Below, piece by piece: positions 22,387-30,666 of a DNA stretch of 64,000 nt (position 1 is its first letter; the number at the start of each line of letters is the position of its first letter). A model generated the notes under the pieces. The model was not told the origin of the DNA. It ran no database searches and saw only the letters and a program-made list of their open reading frames with translations. Made by a program: the position numbers and the translations under genes. The stretch lies in the NCBI GenBank assembly GCA_964611435.1, contig CAZSXT010000022.1, positions 1-64,000 on the forward strand, in the 5' to 3' direction. Source of the stretch: JAYPHU01 sp964611435. GTDB taxonomy: Bacteria > Pseudomonadota > Alphaproteobacteria > Rhodospirillales > UBA2165.

Positions 22387-22897
22387 TTGGATACAGACTT
22401 AAGTATAGAAAATCTTCATCTAAGAGAAACTGTGGTGTCGATTAGAGCCGCACTAGAAGAAGCAATTTTTGAGAAGGATGCTGCGGTTCAGCAGGCTGTT
22501 CNNNNNNNNNNNNNNNNNNNNNNNNNNNNNNNNNNNNNNNNNNNNNNNNNNNNNNNNNNNNNNNNNNNNNNNNNNNNNNNNNNNNNNNNNNNNNNNNNNN
22601 NAGCGGTCTGCAGATGAGATCCAGCAACTAAAAGATACGGCGACGGGCCTCAGGGATGAGTTGGAGAGCCTGCGGTTTGAGAAGGATGCTGCGGTTCAGC
22701 AGGCTGTTCAGCGGTCTGCAGATGAGATCCAGCAACTAAAAGATACGGCGACGGGCCTCAGGGAAGAACTTGAAGAAGCTCAATTTAAATTTCAAGAAAA
22801 TCTCCAAAAGCAAGTAGTAACGAATATAGAAGAAAATAGTCACCTTCAGGAGACTATCGCAAAATTAAGGGCGGAATTGGAGCATAGCCATGCCTAA
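22387..22897 (+). CDS. Tandem-repeat coiled-coil protein (interrupted by assembly gap)
   Basis: A Gln/Glu/Leu-rich protein made of 36-residue repeats such as FEKDAAVQQAVQRSADEIQQ followed by LKDTATGLRDELESLR, a continuous predicted coiled coil. The 100-N gap lies inside the repeats. The two halves are in different frames as printed, but the flanks join exactly at a repeat boundary, so a real insert of any whole number of 108-bp units restores one frame. The start is a TTG after GGAGTAAGGGA. Its stop overlaps the cyclase start by 8 bp (ATGCCTAA), implying coupled translation and perhaps a physical link. No signal peptide and no known domain; the function is unknown. Confidence 0.75.
22471..22770 (+). 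repeat. 108-bp tandem coding repeats
   Basis: A full unit runs from 22602 to 22709 and the next begins at 22710; a partial unit (22471-22501) precedes the gap. The copies are identical at DNA level for long stretches, which suggests recent expansion and explains the failed assembly. Confidence 0.85.
22502..22601. other. Assembly gap 1 (100 N)
   Basis: A run of exactly 100 N, the usual placeholder for a gap of unknown size. The left flank ends ...GCTGTTC and the right flank starts AGCGGTCTGC, which are adjacent inside the 108-bp repeat, so the missing sequence should be a whole number of repeats. Confidence 0.95.
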
Positions 22898-25271
22898 TAC
22901 AAGCGAAAAGACATCCAAAGCAAAAAGCCGTGAAGTTTCAGGAATAGATCTAAATTTGCCAGGCAGTGCTGAATTACAGGGGCAACTTGAGCGCACTCAG
23001 GCAAAATTGCATCAAACAGAGATGTTATTATCTGTTACCCGCCGGATCGCCGGCCTGCGTAACTTAAGCGAAATCTTGTGGACATTGATAGATATGACAA
23101 CGCAGGAGCTAAAGGCAGATAGGGGTAGTTTGTTTTTAAATGACCCTTTGACAGGGGAGCTATATTCTCGAGTTGCACAGGGTGAACTGACGCGAGAAAT
23201 AAGAATTCTCAATACAACCGGTATCGCCGGCTCAATTTTCCAGTCTGGTGTCGGTGAAATTATTCACAGTGCATATGATGATGAGAGGTTTAACTCAAAA
23301 ATTGATGAACAGACCGGTTACGTCACAAAAAATATAGTATGTGCGCCGGTCAGGACTGTGCGGAACGACGTCATCGGCGTTATTCAAATTTTGAATAAGA
23401 AAAAGGGGCGCTTCACAAAGGAGGACCTTGAACTTGTTGAGGCCATTACGGCCCAAGCAGCGGTCTCGCTTCAAAATGCCCAAGGGCTAGAAGAGATGGA
23501 GAAAACCCGTGAAAAAGAAATGCAGTTTCTGGATATTGTTTCTGATGTAACGGCCGAGATTGACCTCGGTTCGCTCTTACAACGTGTCATGCTTGAGTCA
23601 ACACGTATGCTGAATGCCGACAGGGCAACTCTTTTCTTAAATGATCCGAAAACTGAAGAATTGTTCTCGAGAGTCGCCATGGGAGACGGTATTGGTGAAA
23701 TTAGGCTTCCAAACAGTGCTGGTATAGCTGGTGCGGTATTCCAATCCCAGCAAACTATAAACATTCCCCACGCTTATGCCGACCTCAGGTTTAACCCGGG
23801 ATTTGATAAGCAAACCGGATATTTCACCCGCTCGATACTTTGTGTTCCAATAATTAACAAGGAAGGAGAGTGCATAGGTTGCACGCAAGCGCTCAACAAA
23901 AAAGGTGGGGGGTTCACGGACGAGGATGAGTCCCGCCTCAAAGCTTTCACACAGCAGGTTGCTATCGCTCTGGAGAATGCGAAGCTATTTGAGGACGTAG
24001 CAAGAGAAAGAGCTTACAACCATAGCATGCTTACTAGTATGTCGAACGCTGTAATTACGATTGATGACGAAGGAAAAATAATAACCTGTAATAAGGCGGG
24101 GCTAAAAATCTTAAAAATTCGGTCTGTTGATATTATTGGCAAGACCGCCGAGGAGTTTTTTACAAATGGGAGGTCATGGATTTTAGAAAAAATTAAAAAT
24201 CTCACGGAGACGAAGGAAGACGAAACATTGATGGATATTGAATTTGAAGTAGGCACGGAGGAGGATGACAATATTGAAATTGTCTCGGCTAATATGAGCT
24301 TTCTTCCATTAGAAAATCAGGATCCAGACGGAAGAATGCAGCAAGGGGAAAGCCAACTTGGTACTCTCATTATGATCGAGGATATTTCCGATGAAAAAAG
24401 GATGAAGTCCACAATGTCGCGGTATATTGATCCCGGTATCGCAGATCAATTGATGAGTGAGGGCAAAGATATTATGGGGGGGCAAGAGACAGTTGCCACC
24501 TTACTTTTTTCTGACGTTAGAAGTTTTACGACAATAACGGAGACGTTGGGTGCTCAGGGCACTGTCCAGCTACTTAACGAATATTTTGACATAATGGTTG
24601 AGGCAATCACTGAACAGGGTGGCATGGTGGATAAGTTTATCGGCGATGCAATTATGGCGGGCTTCGGCATACCTGTGGCACATGATGACGATGAGGACCG
24701 CGGAGTGAGAGCAGGAATAAATATGATTTCGCGCCTCTGGGAGTGGAATGAAATTCGAGAAAAAGAAGGCAAGATGGCCATTGAAATGGGGTTAGGGCTG
24801 AATACAGACAAAGTAGTCTCCGGTAACATTGGTTCGTCTAAACGAATGGATTATACCATGATCGGCGACGGGGTTAACCTTGCGGCGCGACTGGAGAGCG
24901 CTTGTAAACAGTATTCTGCCCGTATTCTAATAAGTGACTATACTTATGAAAAATTAAAAGGTACCTACCAGATAAGATATATTGATGATGTTATTGTAAA
25001 AGGAAAAACAGAGCCAGTTGGGGTTAGAGAAGTTTTAGATTTCCATAACTCGGCTACATTTCCAAACCTGATGGATACCGTAAACCATTTCAATGAAGGG
25101 AGAGTATCATTCAAAGCGGGTGAATGGGACAAAGCTATCAAGTCATTTAAAGAATGTTTGAGGGCCAATCCCGCAGATAAACTGTCAGACATTTATATAG
25201 AGAGATGCTCTATAATGAAAAAGAAAAATCCAAAAGACTGGGACGGAGTTTGGGTGATGACTTCCAAGTAA
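22890..25271 (+). CDS. GAF-GAF-PAS class III adenylate cyclase, CyaB-like
   Basis: A 793-residue soluble cyclase. Order: coiled start, GAF-A (about 45-195), GAF-B (about 210-365), PAS (about 372-505), cyclase catalytic domain (about 515-715) and a TPR-like C-terminal stretch. This matches the tandem-GAF cyclases CyaB1/CyaB2 of Anabaena, in which GAF-bound cAMP activates the enzyme. GAF-B carries the complete NKxnFx3DE motif (N336, K337, F342, D346, E347), while GAF-A has only part of it. The metal Asp are D542 (FSDVRSFT) and D586 (FIGDAIMAG). The end, KDWDGVWVMTSK, resembles the tail of the CHASE2 cyclase. Codon use is clearly AT-richer than in flanking genes, hinting at transfer. Confidence 0.92.
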   Translation: MPNTSEKTSKAKSREVSGIDLNLPGSAELQGQLERTQAKLHQTEMLLSVTRRIAGLRNLSEILWTLIDMTTQELKADRGSLFLNDPLTGELYSRVAQGELTREIRILNTTGIAGSIFQSGVGEIIHSAYDDERFNSKIDEQTGYVTKNIVCAPVRTVRNDVIGVIQILNKKKGRFTKEDLELVEAITAQAAVSLQNAQGLEEMEKTREKEMQFLDIVSDVTAEIDLGSLLQRVMLESTRMLNADRATLFLNDPKTEELFSRVAMGDGIGEIRLPNSAGIAGAVFQSQQTINIPHAYADLRFNPGFDKQTGYFTRSILCVPIINKEGECIGCTQALNKKGGGFTDEDESRLKAFTQQVAIALENAKLFEDVARERAYNHSMLTSMSNAVITIDDEGKIITCNKAGLKILKIRSVDIIGKTAEEFFTNGRSWILEKIKNLTETKEDETLMDIEFEVGTEEDDNIEIVSANMSFLPLENQDPDGRMQQGESQLGTLIMIEDISDEKRMKSTMSRYIDPGIADQLMSEGKDIMGGQETVATLLFSDVRSFTTITETLGAQGTVQLLNEYFDIMVEAITEQGGMVDKFIGDAIMAGFGIPVAHDDDEDRGVRAGINMISRLWEWNEIREKEGKMAIEMGLGLNTDKVVSGNIGSSKRMDYTMIGDGVNLAARLESACKQYSARILISDYTYEKLKGTYQIRYIDDVIVKGKTEPVGVREVLDFHNSATFPNLMDTVNHFNEGRVSFKAGEWDKAIKSFKECLRANPADKLSDIYIERCSIMKKKNPKDWDGVWVMTSK

Positions 25272-25395
25272 CTGAAGACAGAAAAATTATTACAGCGCAC
25301 CAGTGATTTTGTTCAAGTACTCTATTTTATAAATTATTGATATGAGAACATTTATCGATACCATAGACCAAACTAGTAGCGTAAGCGCGTCTCCC

Positions 25396-26299
25396 TTATC
25401 TTATGGGCCGTCGCGCAGTTCTCATCCAATGAAGCATCAGGTCGGCATCCGACAGGTAGGTGAAAATTGGTTGCGGTCCTTCTTTATACAAGCGGACACG
25501 GCCATTTTTTTCGTCCGGAAACATGCTGCCTACATCGCCAAACCGGAGGACCCCGAGAACAACCTTTCTGTCGCCCACTAGACGTCGCTCCCACTGTGTC
25601 GACGGATTTTTAATCGGAGCGTTCCCAAAAACCGTTCAATCGTGCCGTCGACTGCGCGAGAGAGCGGGCCAAACTGCTGCACGAAGTGGTAGGCGGCCGC
25701 TGCATAAAGAGTTGAGGGAACGACGGAAAAATTTTGGCGACCTTGTGATTTTCGTAGCTAACAACTGCACGGGCACTCCGGTAGAGCCAAGTCGAGGCTT
25801 GACGTTTTTCCTCGATCTTCTCAGGCCAGTCGGCCTCTTCCAGACAAAATCATCCCTTATCCTTACCTTTCTTGAAGCAGTCTTGATCGGCGATAAGTCT
25901 CTGATCGAGGGCGCGGCCCACCTTTGGCGAGCGTCCGATCGCTAGGTCCACCGGCAAGGGACCACTCGATGCTGGTGGGAGAGGGGCCTGCTCCAAGGGC
26001 GTCGGTCCGGTTGAAGGAGATCCGGGCTGTAGCGCGTTGGGTAGAACGGGTACGGTCGCGACGTTAGCCCATGTCGGCGGCGCTGAGAGCGAGCCGGAAG
26101 ACCGCAACGTAGTCGCTGTTACCGCGTTGGGGGTAAACGGATTGTTGGCTGGCGGGGATATCGGCGGAGGTGGTGCCAGAGTAATGGAAGCCGCGGGCGC
26201 GGCGAGACGGGGTGTAGGCGCCACCGGCTTGACTATACTAATGGGCGTCCCCTGCCGCTTGGCTGGGCGCCGGGGTAACCAAGATTCCCTTTGTGGCAT
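25396..26299 (-). pseudogene. Decayed copy of the C-terminal half of the repeat-rich exported protein
   Basis: Read on the minus strand, this is a broken paralogue of the gene directly upstream (26302-28711). It starts MPQRESWLPRRPAKRQG, passes through the Pro-rich VPVLPNALQP segment and RLIADQDCFKKGKDKG, and then meets a TGA (25850-25852) where the intact copy has the Trp of GWFCLEFADWP. Past the stop, matching sequence continues with two single-base losses, each in a 5-base homopolymer (near 25727-25731 and 25607-25611). The last part, QPIFTYLSDADLMLHWMRT, ends at 25396. The sequence is therefore a pseudogene; the two homopolymer shifts could be sequencing errors, but the nonsense codon argues for decay. 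Confidence 0.8.
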
Positions 26300-26301
26300 T
26301 T

Positions 26302-28711
26302 TTAACGCTTTTTCTGGGATGAGACCTTAGGTGTTCGCTCTGTTCGCATCCAATGTAGAATCAAATCGGTGTCCGAGAGGTAGGTAAAGATGGGCTGAGT
26401 GCCCTCCCGATAGAGCCGGATAAAGCCGATAGCTTCATCGGGCACCATGCCGCGGATATTGTCGAACCGCCGGACTTCCAGGATTTCCCGTTTGTTGCCG
26501 ATCAGCCGACGCTCCCATTGAGTAGACGGATTATCGAGTGGTTTTAGGCCGAACCGGAAGATGGTACCGTTAACGACGCGGGCGGGCGGCCCGAATTGCT
26601 GCACCAAATGCGACACCGCCATAGAATATTTGTCCGACGGGATGACGGAAAAGATACGGACAGCTGTGCCATTTTCATAGCGAACCAGAGTGTGGGCCCT
26701 GCGGTAGAGCCAAGCTGAAACTTCTAACTCACTCTCAATGGATTTGGGCCAATCGGCGAATTCCAGACAGAACCAGCCCTTGTCTTTTCCTTTGCGGAAA
26801 CAATTTTGATCAGCAATCAGGGATTCGGAAATTGCTCGGCCAAGCTTTAGAGAGCGTCCGATGGAGAGATCAACGGGCGGGCGGCTTAATATCTTGGGCG
26901 GGGGAGAGGCCAGTTCCGACATTTTGCCGGGTTCCGGTGGAATTTCTGCTTTTACGTTATTTTCAGTCGAATTGTCAGGNNNNNNNNNNNNNNNNNNNNN
27001 NNNNNNNNNNNNNNNNNNNNNNNNNNNNNNNNNNNNNNNNNNNNNNNNNNNNNNNNNNNNNNNNNNNNNNNNNNNNNNNATTCGATACCGCGACCGGCGG
27101 CAGAACATTCGGCAGAACCGGAACCGGATCCACCGAGCCACTCGCTGCAGGTTGTGCCGACGCCCCCGAACCGGGGAACTGGGCGGCCGGGACGACATTG
27201 GGGTCAAAAGGATTCTCCGCTGGGGCCGGAAGACTGGGCGGCGACGGCGTCAAAGCTGCTGCTTTCGCCTCGGCGGTGGCCGTTTTCTCCGCCGCAACGC
27301 GTTCCTCAGCAAGGTGTTTCCTTTCCACCTCTGCTTCGGCCGCATCTTTTTCCTGTTCGCGTTCGATAAGACCGTTGATCTGCGCAATGAACCCTGTGTC
27401 TTCTTTCGTCTTTGTCGGTGATATGCCGGGTTCCGGTGGAATTTCTGCTTTTACGTTATTTTCAGTCGAATTGTCAGGCGAACTGGACCAGCCGGCTTGG
27501 GAGGGTTCTAGCGCCTCTTCCTGTTTCACCGTCGCCGTCCCAGCCTCTTCGCTTTTTACGGGAGAAGTCTCCTGACGTGGCGGTTCAAAGAGTGCCGGTT
27601 GATCGGCCATTGCCTCTTGCTTTTTTTCGGGTTCGGCGGCGGGTGGTTGAGGAGTCTGCTCAGTTGGTTCAGTGAGGGCTTGCTGGACCGTCTCCGGAAC
27701 AGGCTCCGGCTCATTTTCGCCACCGCCAAAAAGTCCCTTTACACTGTTCGTTATCTTGCCAAAAAATCCAGGCTTCTCCGCAAGGGTCGACGGATCCACC
27801 TGTTCAAACCGAGATGGGGCGCCGGCATTCGATACCGCGACCGGCGGCAGAACATTCGGCAGAACCGGAACCGGATCCACCTGTTCCAACCGAGATGGGG
27901 CGCTGGCATTCCCGACCTTAGGCTCTTCTAGCTTTTTGAGGGGCGAGACGGTCTCTGCAGGCTCGTCTCCCCCAAACAGGCCTTTGACGCCGTCCCAAAT
28001 TTTACCGAAGAAGCCGGATTTGTTTTCGCTGCCGGTTTCGCCAGCCTGCTCCAATGGCGTTGGTCCGGCTGTGGGACTCGTCGGTTGCGGGGCATTGGGT
28101 AATACTGGCACGGTGGTAACGTCGGTCCGGGTCGACGGCGTGGAAAACGTGCCTGAAGATGGCAACAGAGTCGCCGCCGCCGCATTCGGGTTGAACGGAT
28201 CGTTGGCAGGCGCCGGCATTGGCGGCCGCGGGACCTGTAAATTGGACGCTGTTGGTTCGGCAAGACGGGGTGCCGGCGCCGGCGGGAGAGCGTCAGGCAG
28301 CGGTGTGCCGTTGGGGGAGGTCTCTCCGAAAAGTTGCCGGGGCGCAGGTGCGATGGAGTTGCCCTGACTTAGATTGGCTCGTTCTTGAGGAGTTGGCCCA
28401 TTCGCTTCCGGTTGCTGGTTCAACAGCTGGTTCCGGACCCCGAGAATATAGTGGGCTATTGGGAAAAACCCTCGTTCCACCGCCAGTCCGGCGGCTTTTA
28501 CGCCAGTATCCTCCACGGCAAGCCAGCTGGCGTTGGTGGACAAGATATTCCGGACGGTAGTGATGTCATTTTCCTCGACGGCGATTAGCAGGCGCTCCCG
28601 CATCTGGCCCGCATCCTGACGCGAGGATTGCGCCCAGGCATTCACCCCGACCATCATCATTCCAGCCAATAATAGTGCGGAAAACAGAGGCTGTTTAATT
28701 ATTAGGTTCAT
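26302..28711 (-). CDS. Exported repeat-rich protein with ankyrin-like N-terminus (contains assembly gap)
   Basis: The product starts with a signal peptide (MNLIIKQPLFSALLLAG, cleavage after AWA), followed by an ankyrin-like region (LLIAVEENDITTVRNIL, then GLAVERGFFPIAHYIL). A long Pro/Glu-rich middle carries repeated blocks: VPVLPNVLPPVAVSN, SRLEQVDP, GFFGKIWDGVKGLFGG and DNSTENNVKAEIPPEPG, each at least twice. A compact C-terminal domain (about the last 190 residues, WFCLEFADWP to SDTDLILHWMRT) is probably the functional part. The two sides of the N gap are out of frame as printed, but any gap length divisible by three joins them. The ATG at 28711 is preferred to a TTG at 28747 because it begins the signal peptide. 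The family is not recognised; it is probably periplasmic or surface-bound. Confidence 0.7.
26926..27881 (-). repeat. Long direct coding repeats flanking gap 2
   Basis: Two pairs of near-identical segments: 26926-26979 with 27424-27478 (encoding DNSTENNVKAEIPPEPG), and 27080-27134 with 27827-27881 (encoding VDPVPVLPNVLPPVAVSN). A third, partly matching VPVLPN block lies near 28090-28110. Confidence 0.75.
26980..27079. other. Assembly gap 2 (100 N)
   Basis: Exactly 100 N. The sequence left of it (26926-26979) copies 27424-27478, and the sequence right of it (from 27080) copies the stretch from 27827. If the unit is duplicated, the missing piece would resemble 27479-27826, about 348 bp, a multiple of three that restores the reading frame. 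Confidence 0.95.
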
Positions 28712-28747
28712 CTCAGTTTGACTTATTTCAGGGCTATACAGCGCCAA

Positions 28748-28920
28748 ATTCCCGGATGCCTGCTAAGCCGCAGGATGTCACAGTCTAAGAATTCGGATAT
28801 AGCCGAGAGAGTCAATGATACAATGCATTTTCATCGCCGACGATGGCATATTCTGTTGCAACAGCGCTGCCGAGCGGTATCTCTTAGACTGGCGCTGACC
28901 AATCCCCCTTGAGGTTCGAG
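28748..28920. other. Intergenic region upstream of the SelW-like gene
   Basis: 173 bp between divergent genes, with no gene seen. It ends in TTGAGGTTCGAG just before the ATG at 28921, giving a good GAGG ribosome-binding site at the right distance. Confidence 0.4.
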
Positions 28921-29145
28921 ATGAAAGTTGAAATAACATACTGTGGCCTCTGAAACTACGGTACTAGGGCCGTCCGTGTGAGGGATCTGATCGCCGAGAA
29001 ATTTGACGCCGAGTTTACCGTTGTTGAGGGCGGTATGGGCGTATTCGATATCGCTGTCGACTGCGATATCGTCTTTTCAAAACGCACGTCCGGCTGGTTT
29101 CCCGAGGCCGCTGACATCGAGGCATTGGGACGGTCCGAAACATGA
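28921..29145 (+). CDS. SelW/Rdx-family selenoprotein candidate with in-frame TGA
   Basis: This frame is missed by ordinary gene finding because codon 11 is TGA (28951-28953). Read as selenocysteine it gives 74 residues that begin MKVEITYCGLUNYGTRAVRV and continue with EFTVVEGGMGVFDIAVD and IVFSKRTSGWFPE. This is the SelW/Rdx thioredoxin-like pattern: a first beta strand, a CxxU redox motif (C8, U11), and the G-V-F-D/E-V and F-S-K...G-x-F-P blocks. A GAGG site precedes the ATG, and the stop overlaps the next start (ATGA at 29142-29145), which supports real translation past the TGA. The expected role is a small thiol/selenol oxidoreductase. The alternative is a nonsense mutation of a Cys codon, but the position inside CxxU makes that less likely. 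Confidence 0.82.
28958..28973 (+). promoter_or_regulatory. Possible bacterial SECIS stem-loop
   Basis: Starting four bases after the TGA, ACGGU (28958-28962) can pair with GCCGU (28969-28973), the last pair being G-U, leaving a six-base loop ACUAGG. A short stem-loop just 3' of the UGA is where bacterial SelB binds its mRNA. The loop is closer to the UGA than the range usually quoted for bacterial elements, and the structure was found by eye, so this is tentative. Confidence 0.4.
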
Positions 29146-29453
29146 GCGAGAAATCTCCCTTCGGCCGATCCGGTTGGCAGCAAGCTCTACTAAGGGTGAT
29201 CCGCCAGGCGCACTATTGGGCGGCCCGCCGGCTGGGCGGGGGCGTCAGGACGTTGGTGGGTATTCTGTTCATCATCGGCGGTATATTCGGCTTTTTGCCG
29301 ATCTTGGGGTTTTGGATGATCCCGGTCGGCATACTGATCGTCGCCATGGAGTTTCCAAGGTTCCAGAAACCCATCCGGGCATGGCTGTTTCGCAAAAAGA
29401 TCGCAGCCGTTGCGGCCAAAGACGGGTCGGTGCGCGAGGAAAGCGTCAGTTAG
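29142..29453 (+). CDS. Small membrane protein, PGPGW-like family
   Basis: A 103-residue protein with two hydrophobic helices (about 36-52 and 54-69) in the arrangement RTLVGILFIIGGIFGFLPIL followed by GFWMIPVGILIVA, then a basic C-terminus. This resembles the putative transmembrane PGPGW family, whose function is unknown. The ATG overlaps the stop of the SelW-like gene by four bases, so the two are probably translated together. The C-terminus overlaps the convergent ion-channel gene by 8 bp. Confidence 0.75.
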   Translation: MSEKSPFGRSGWQQALLRVIRQAHYWAARRLGGGVRTLVGILFIIGGIFGFLPILGFWMIPVGILIVAMEFPRFQKPIRAWLFRKKIAAVAAKDGSVREESVS

Positions 29454-30285
29454 ACCGGCTCTCCAGCAGGTCCTTCAGGGTTTTGACATCCTCGCGTAGC
29501 GCGCTCAACTCAACATGGATTTCCGAAGACTCCGAAATGATCTCCACATTCTCATCGCGCAGGGTTTGATGTTCTTCCGCGCTTTGAGACTGCATTGCGT
29601 CGACGATGATGCCGATGAACAGGTTCAGCACCGCAAAGCTGGTGATCAGGATAAACGGCACGAAGAACACCCAGGCCCAGTTATGCACTTCCATGACCGG
29701 CCGGACGATCCCCATGGACCAGCTTTCCAGGGTCATGATCTGGAACAGGGTGAACATGGATTTGCCGATATTACCGAACCAATCCGGAAATGTGTTGCCG
29801 AAGAAATTCGTCGCCAGCACCGAGAATATGTAAAAGATCAGCAAAATGATGGATCCCACGGACATGATGCCGGGGATGGCGCTGATCAGCGCCTGGGCGA
29901 CCTTGCGCATTGAGGGCACGACCGAGAGCAGTCGCAACGCGCGGAAAATCCGAAGCGCCCGCAGCACCGACAGGGGGCCGGAATCCGGCATCAAAGCGAT
30001 GCCGACGATCACAAAATCAAAGACATTCCAGCCGTTTTTGAAAAAGGACAGCCGCCGATACAGCAGCTTCAGGAATATCTCGATGCTGAACACCGCCAGG
30101 ACGAAGTCATCGAAGTAGAGCAGCAAAACCCTCGGCACGCCGGTGAAGTTGCCGTCCGTTTCCAGGCCTAGGGTGATGGCGTTGAGAACAATCAGTGCGG
30201 TGATGAAATTCTGCGCGCGCCGGCCCTCGACCCATTGGCCGAGACGGATGATGAGACTATCGGACTGTTGGGTTGCGGTGGTCAT
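29446..30285 (-). CDS. Bacterial voltage-gated sodium channel homologue
   Basis: A 279-residue ion transporter with six helices. S4 carries regularly spaced Arg (RALRIFRALRLL), S5-S6 flank a pore loop with the selectivity filter TLESWSM (near 186-192), and S6 (FVPFILITSFAVLNLFIGII) is followed by a C-terminal coiled coil. The filter is the same as in the NavAb group of bacterial sodium channels, which form tetramers. A Glu in this filter confers Na+ selectivity in characterised members. The C-terminal heptads (about 250-275) probably hold the tetramer together. The gene is monocistronic and ends tail-to-tail with the PGPGW-like gene. Confidence 0.9.
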   Translation of the reverse strand: MTTATQQSDSLIIRLGQWVEGRRAQNFITALIVLNAITLGLETDGNFTGVPRVLLLYFDDFVLAVFSIEIFLKLLYRRLSFFKNGWNVFDFVIVGIALMPDSGPLSVLRALRIFRALRLLSVVPSMRKVAQALISAIPGIMSVGSIILLIFYIFSVLATNFFGNTFPDWFGNIGKSMFTLFQIMTLESWSMGIVRPVMEVHNWAWVFFVPFILITSFAVLNLFIGIIVDAMQSQSAEEHQTLRDENVEIISESSEIHVELSALREDVKTLKDLLESRSN

Positions 30286-30402
30286 CGTGTGTTACAGCGG
30301 TTGAGTGAATCCAATAGTCTAAACACTTTTTTCAGACGGGAGATATAGTTTCCAAGACCAGACCCGTAAAGCGGATAGAGGTATCTCGGGGGAGATCACG
30401 GC

Positions 30403-30666
30403 TTGCGTCATTGCTATGTCTATTTACTGCTGTCAGACGACGGCCCTGAATGCCGGACCTATGTGGGATGGACCACGGACTTGGCGGCCCGGCTGTCGGC
30501 CCATAACGAGGGACGCGGGGCCAAGTTTACCCGCGGCCGGGCGTGGCGGTTGATCTATGCGGAAAAATTCCTGACGCGGGGTGACGCCATGAGCCGCGAA
30601 TGGCGGCTAAAACGTGATCGAAAGTTCAGGGCTGAAATGACGGAGAGTTGCCGGGAATCGGGTTAA
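30403..30666 (+). CDS. GIY-YIG domain protein (UPF0213/YhbQ-like)
   Basis: An 87-residue single-domain protein. The variant GIY-YIG motif appears as CYVYLLLSDDG...TYVGWTTDLAARLSAHN, followed by the GRGAKFTRGRAWRLIY and AMSREWRLKR blocks typical of the small YhbQ/UPF0213 group. Related proteins are nuclease-like; the role of stand-alone members is not settled. The start is a TTG, supported by GGGGGAGA about 8 bases upstream. Its stop overlaps the stop of the opposing small membrane gene. Confidence 0.82.
   Translation: MRHCYVYLLLSDDGPECRTYVGWTTDLAARLSAHNEGRGAKFTRGRAWRLIYAEKFLTRGDAMSREWRLKRDRKFRAEMTESCRESG

Noticed and set aside
22471..22817. CRISPR array
   Set aside because: The repeats are contiguous 108-bp coding units without spacers; no CRISPR-like array is seen anywhere in the window.
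25460..25945. 161-codon plus-strand frame across the pseudogene
   Set aside because: It is antisense to recognisable decayed coding sequence.
28718..28912. 64-codon plus-strand frame before the SelW-like gene
   Set aside because: Arg/His-rich with no domain; overlaps the probable promoter region.
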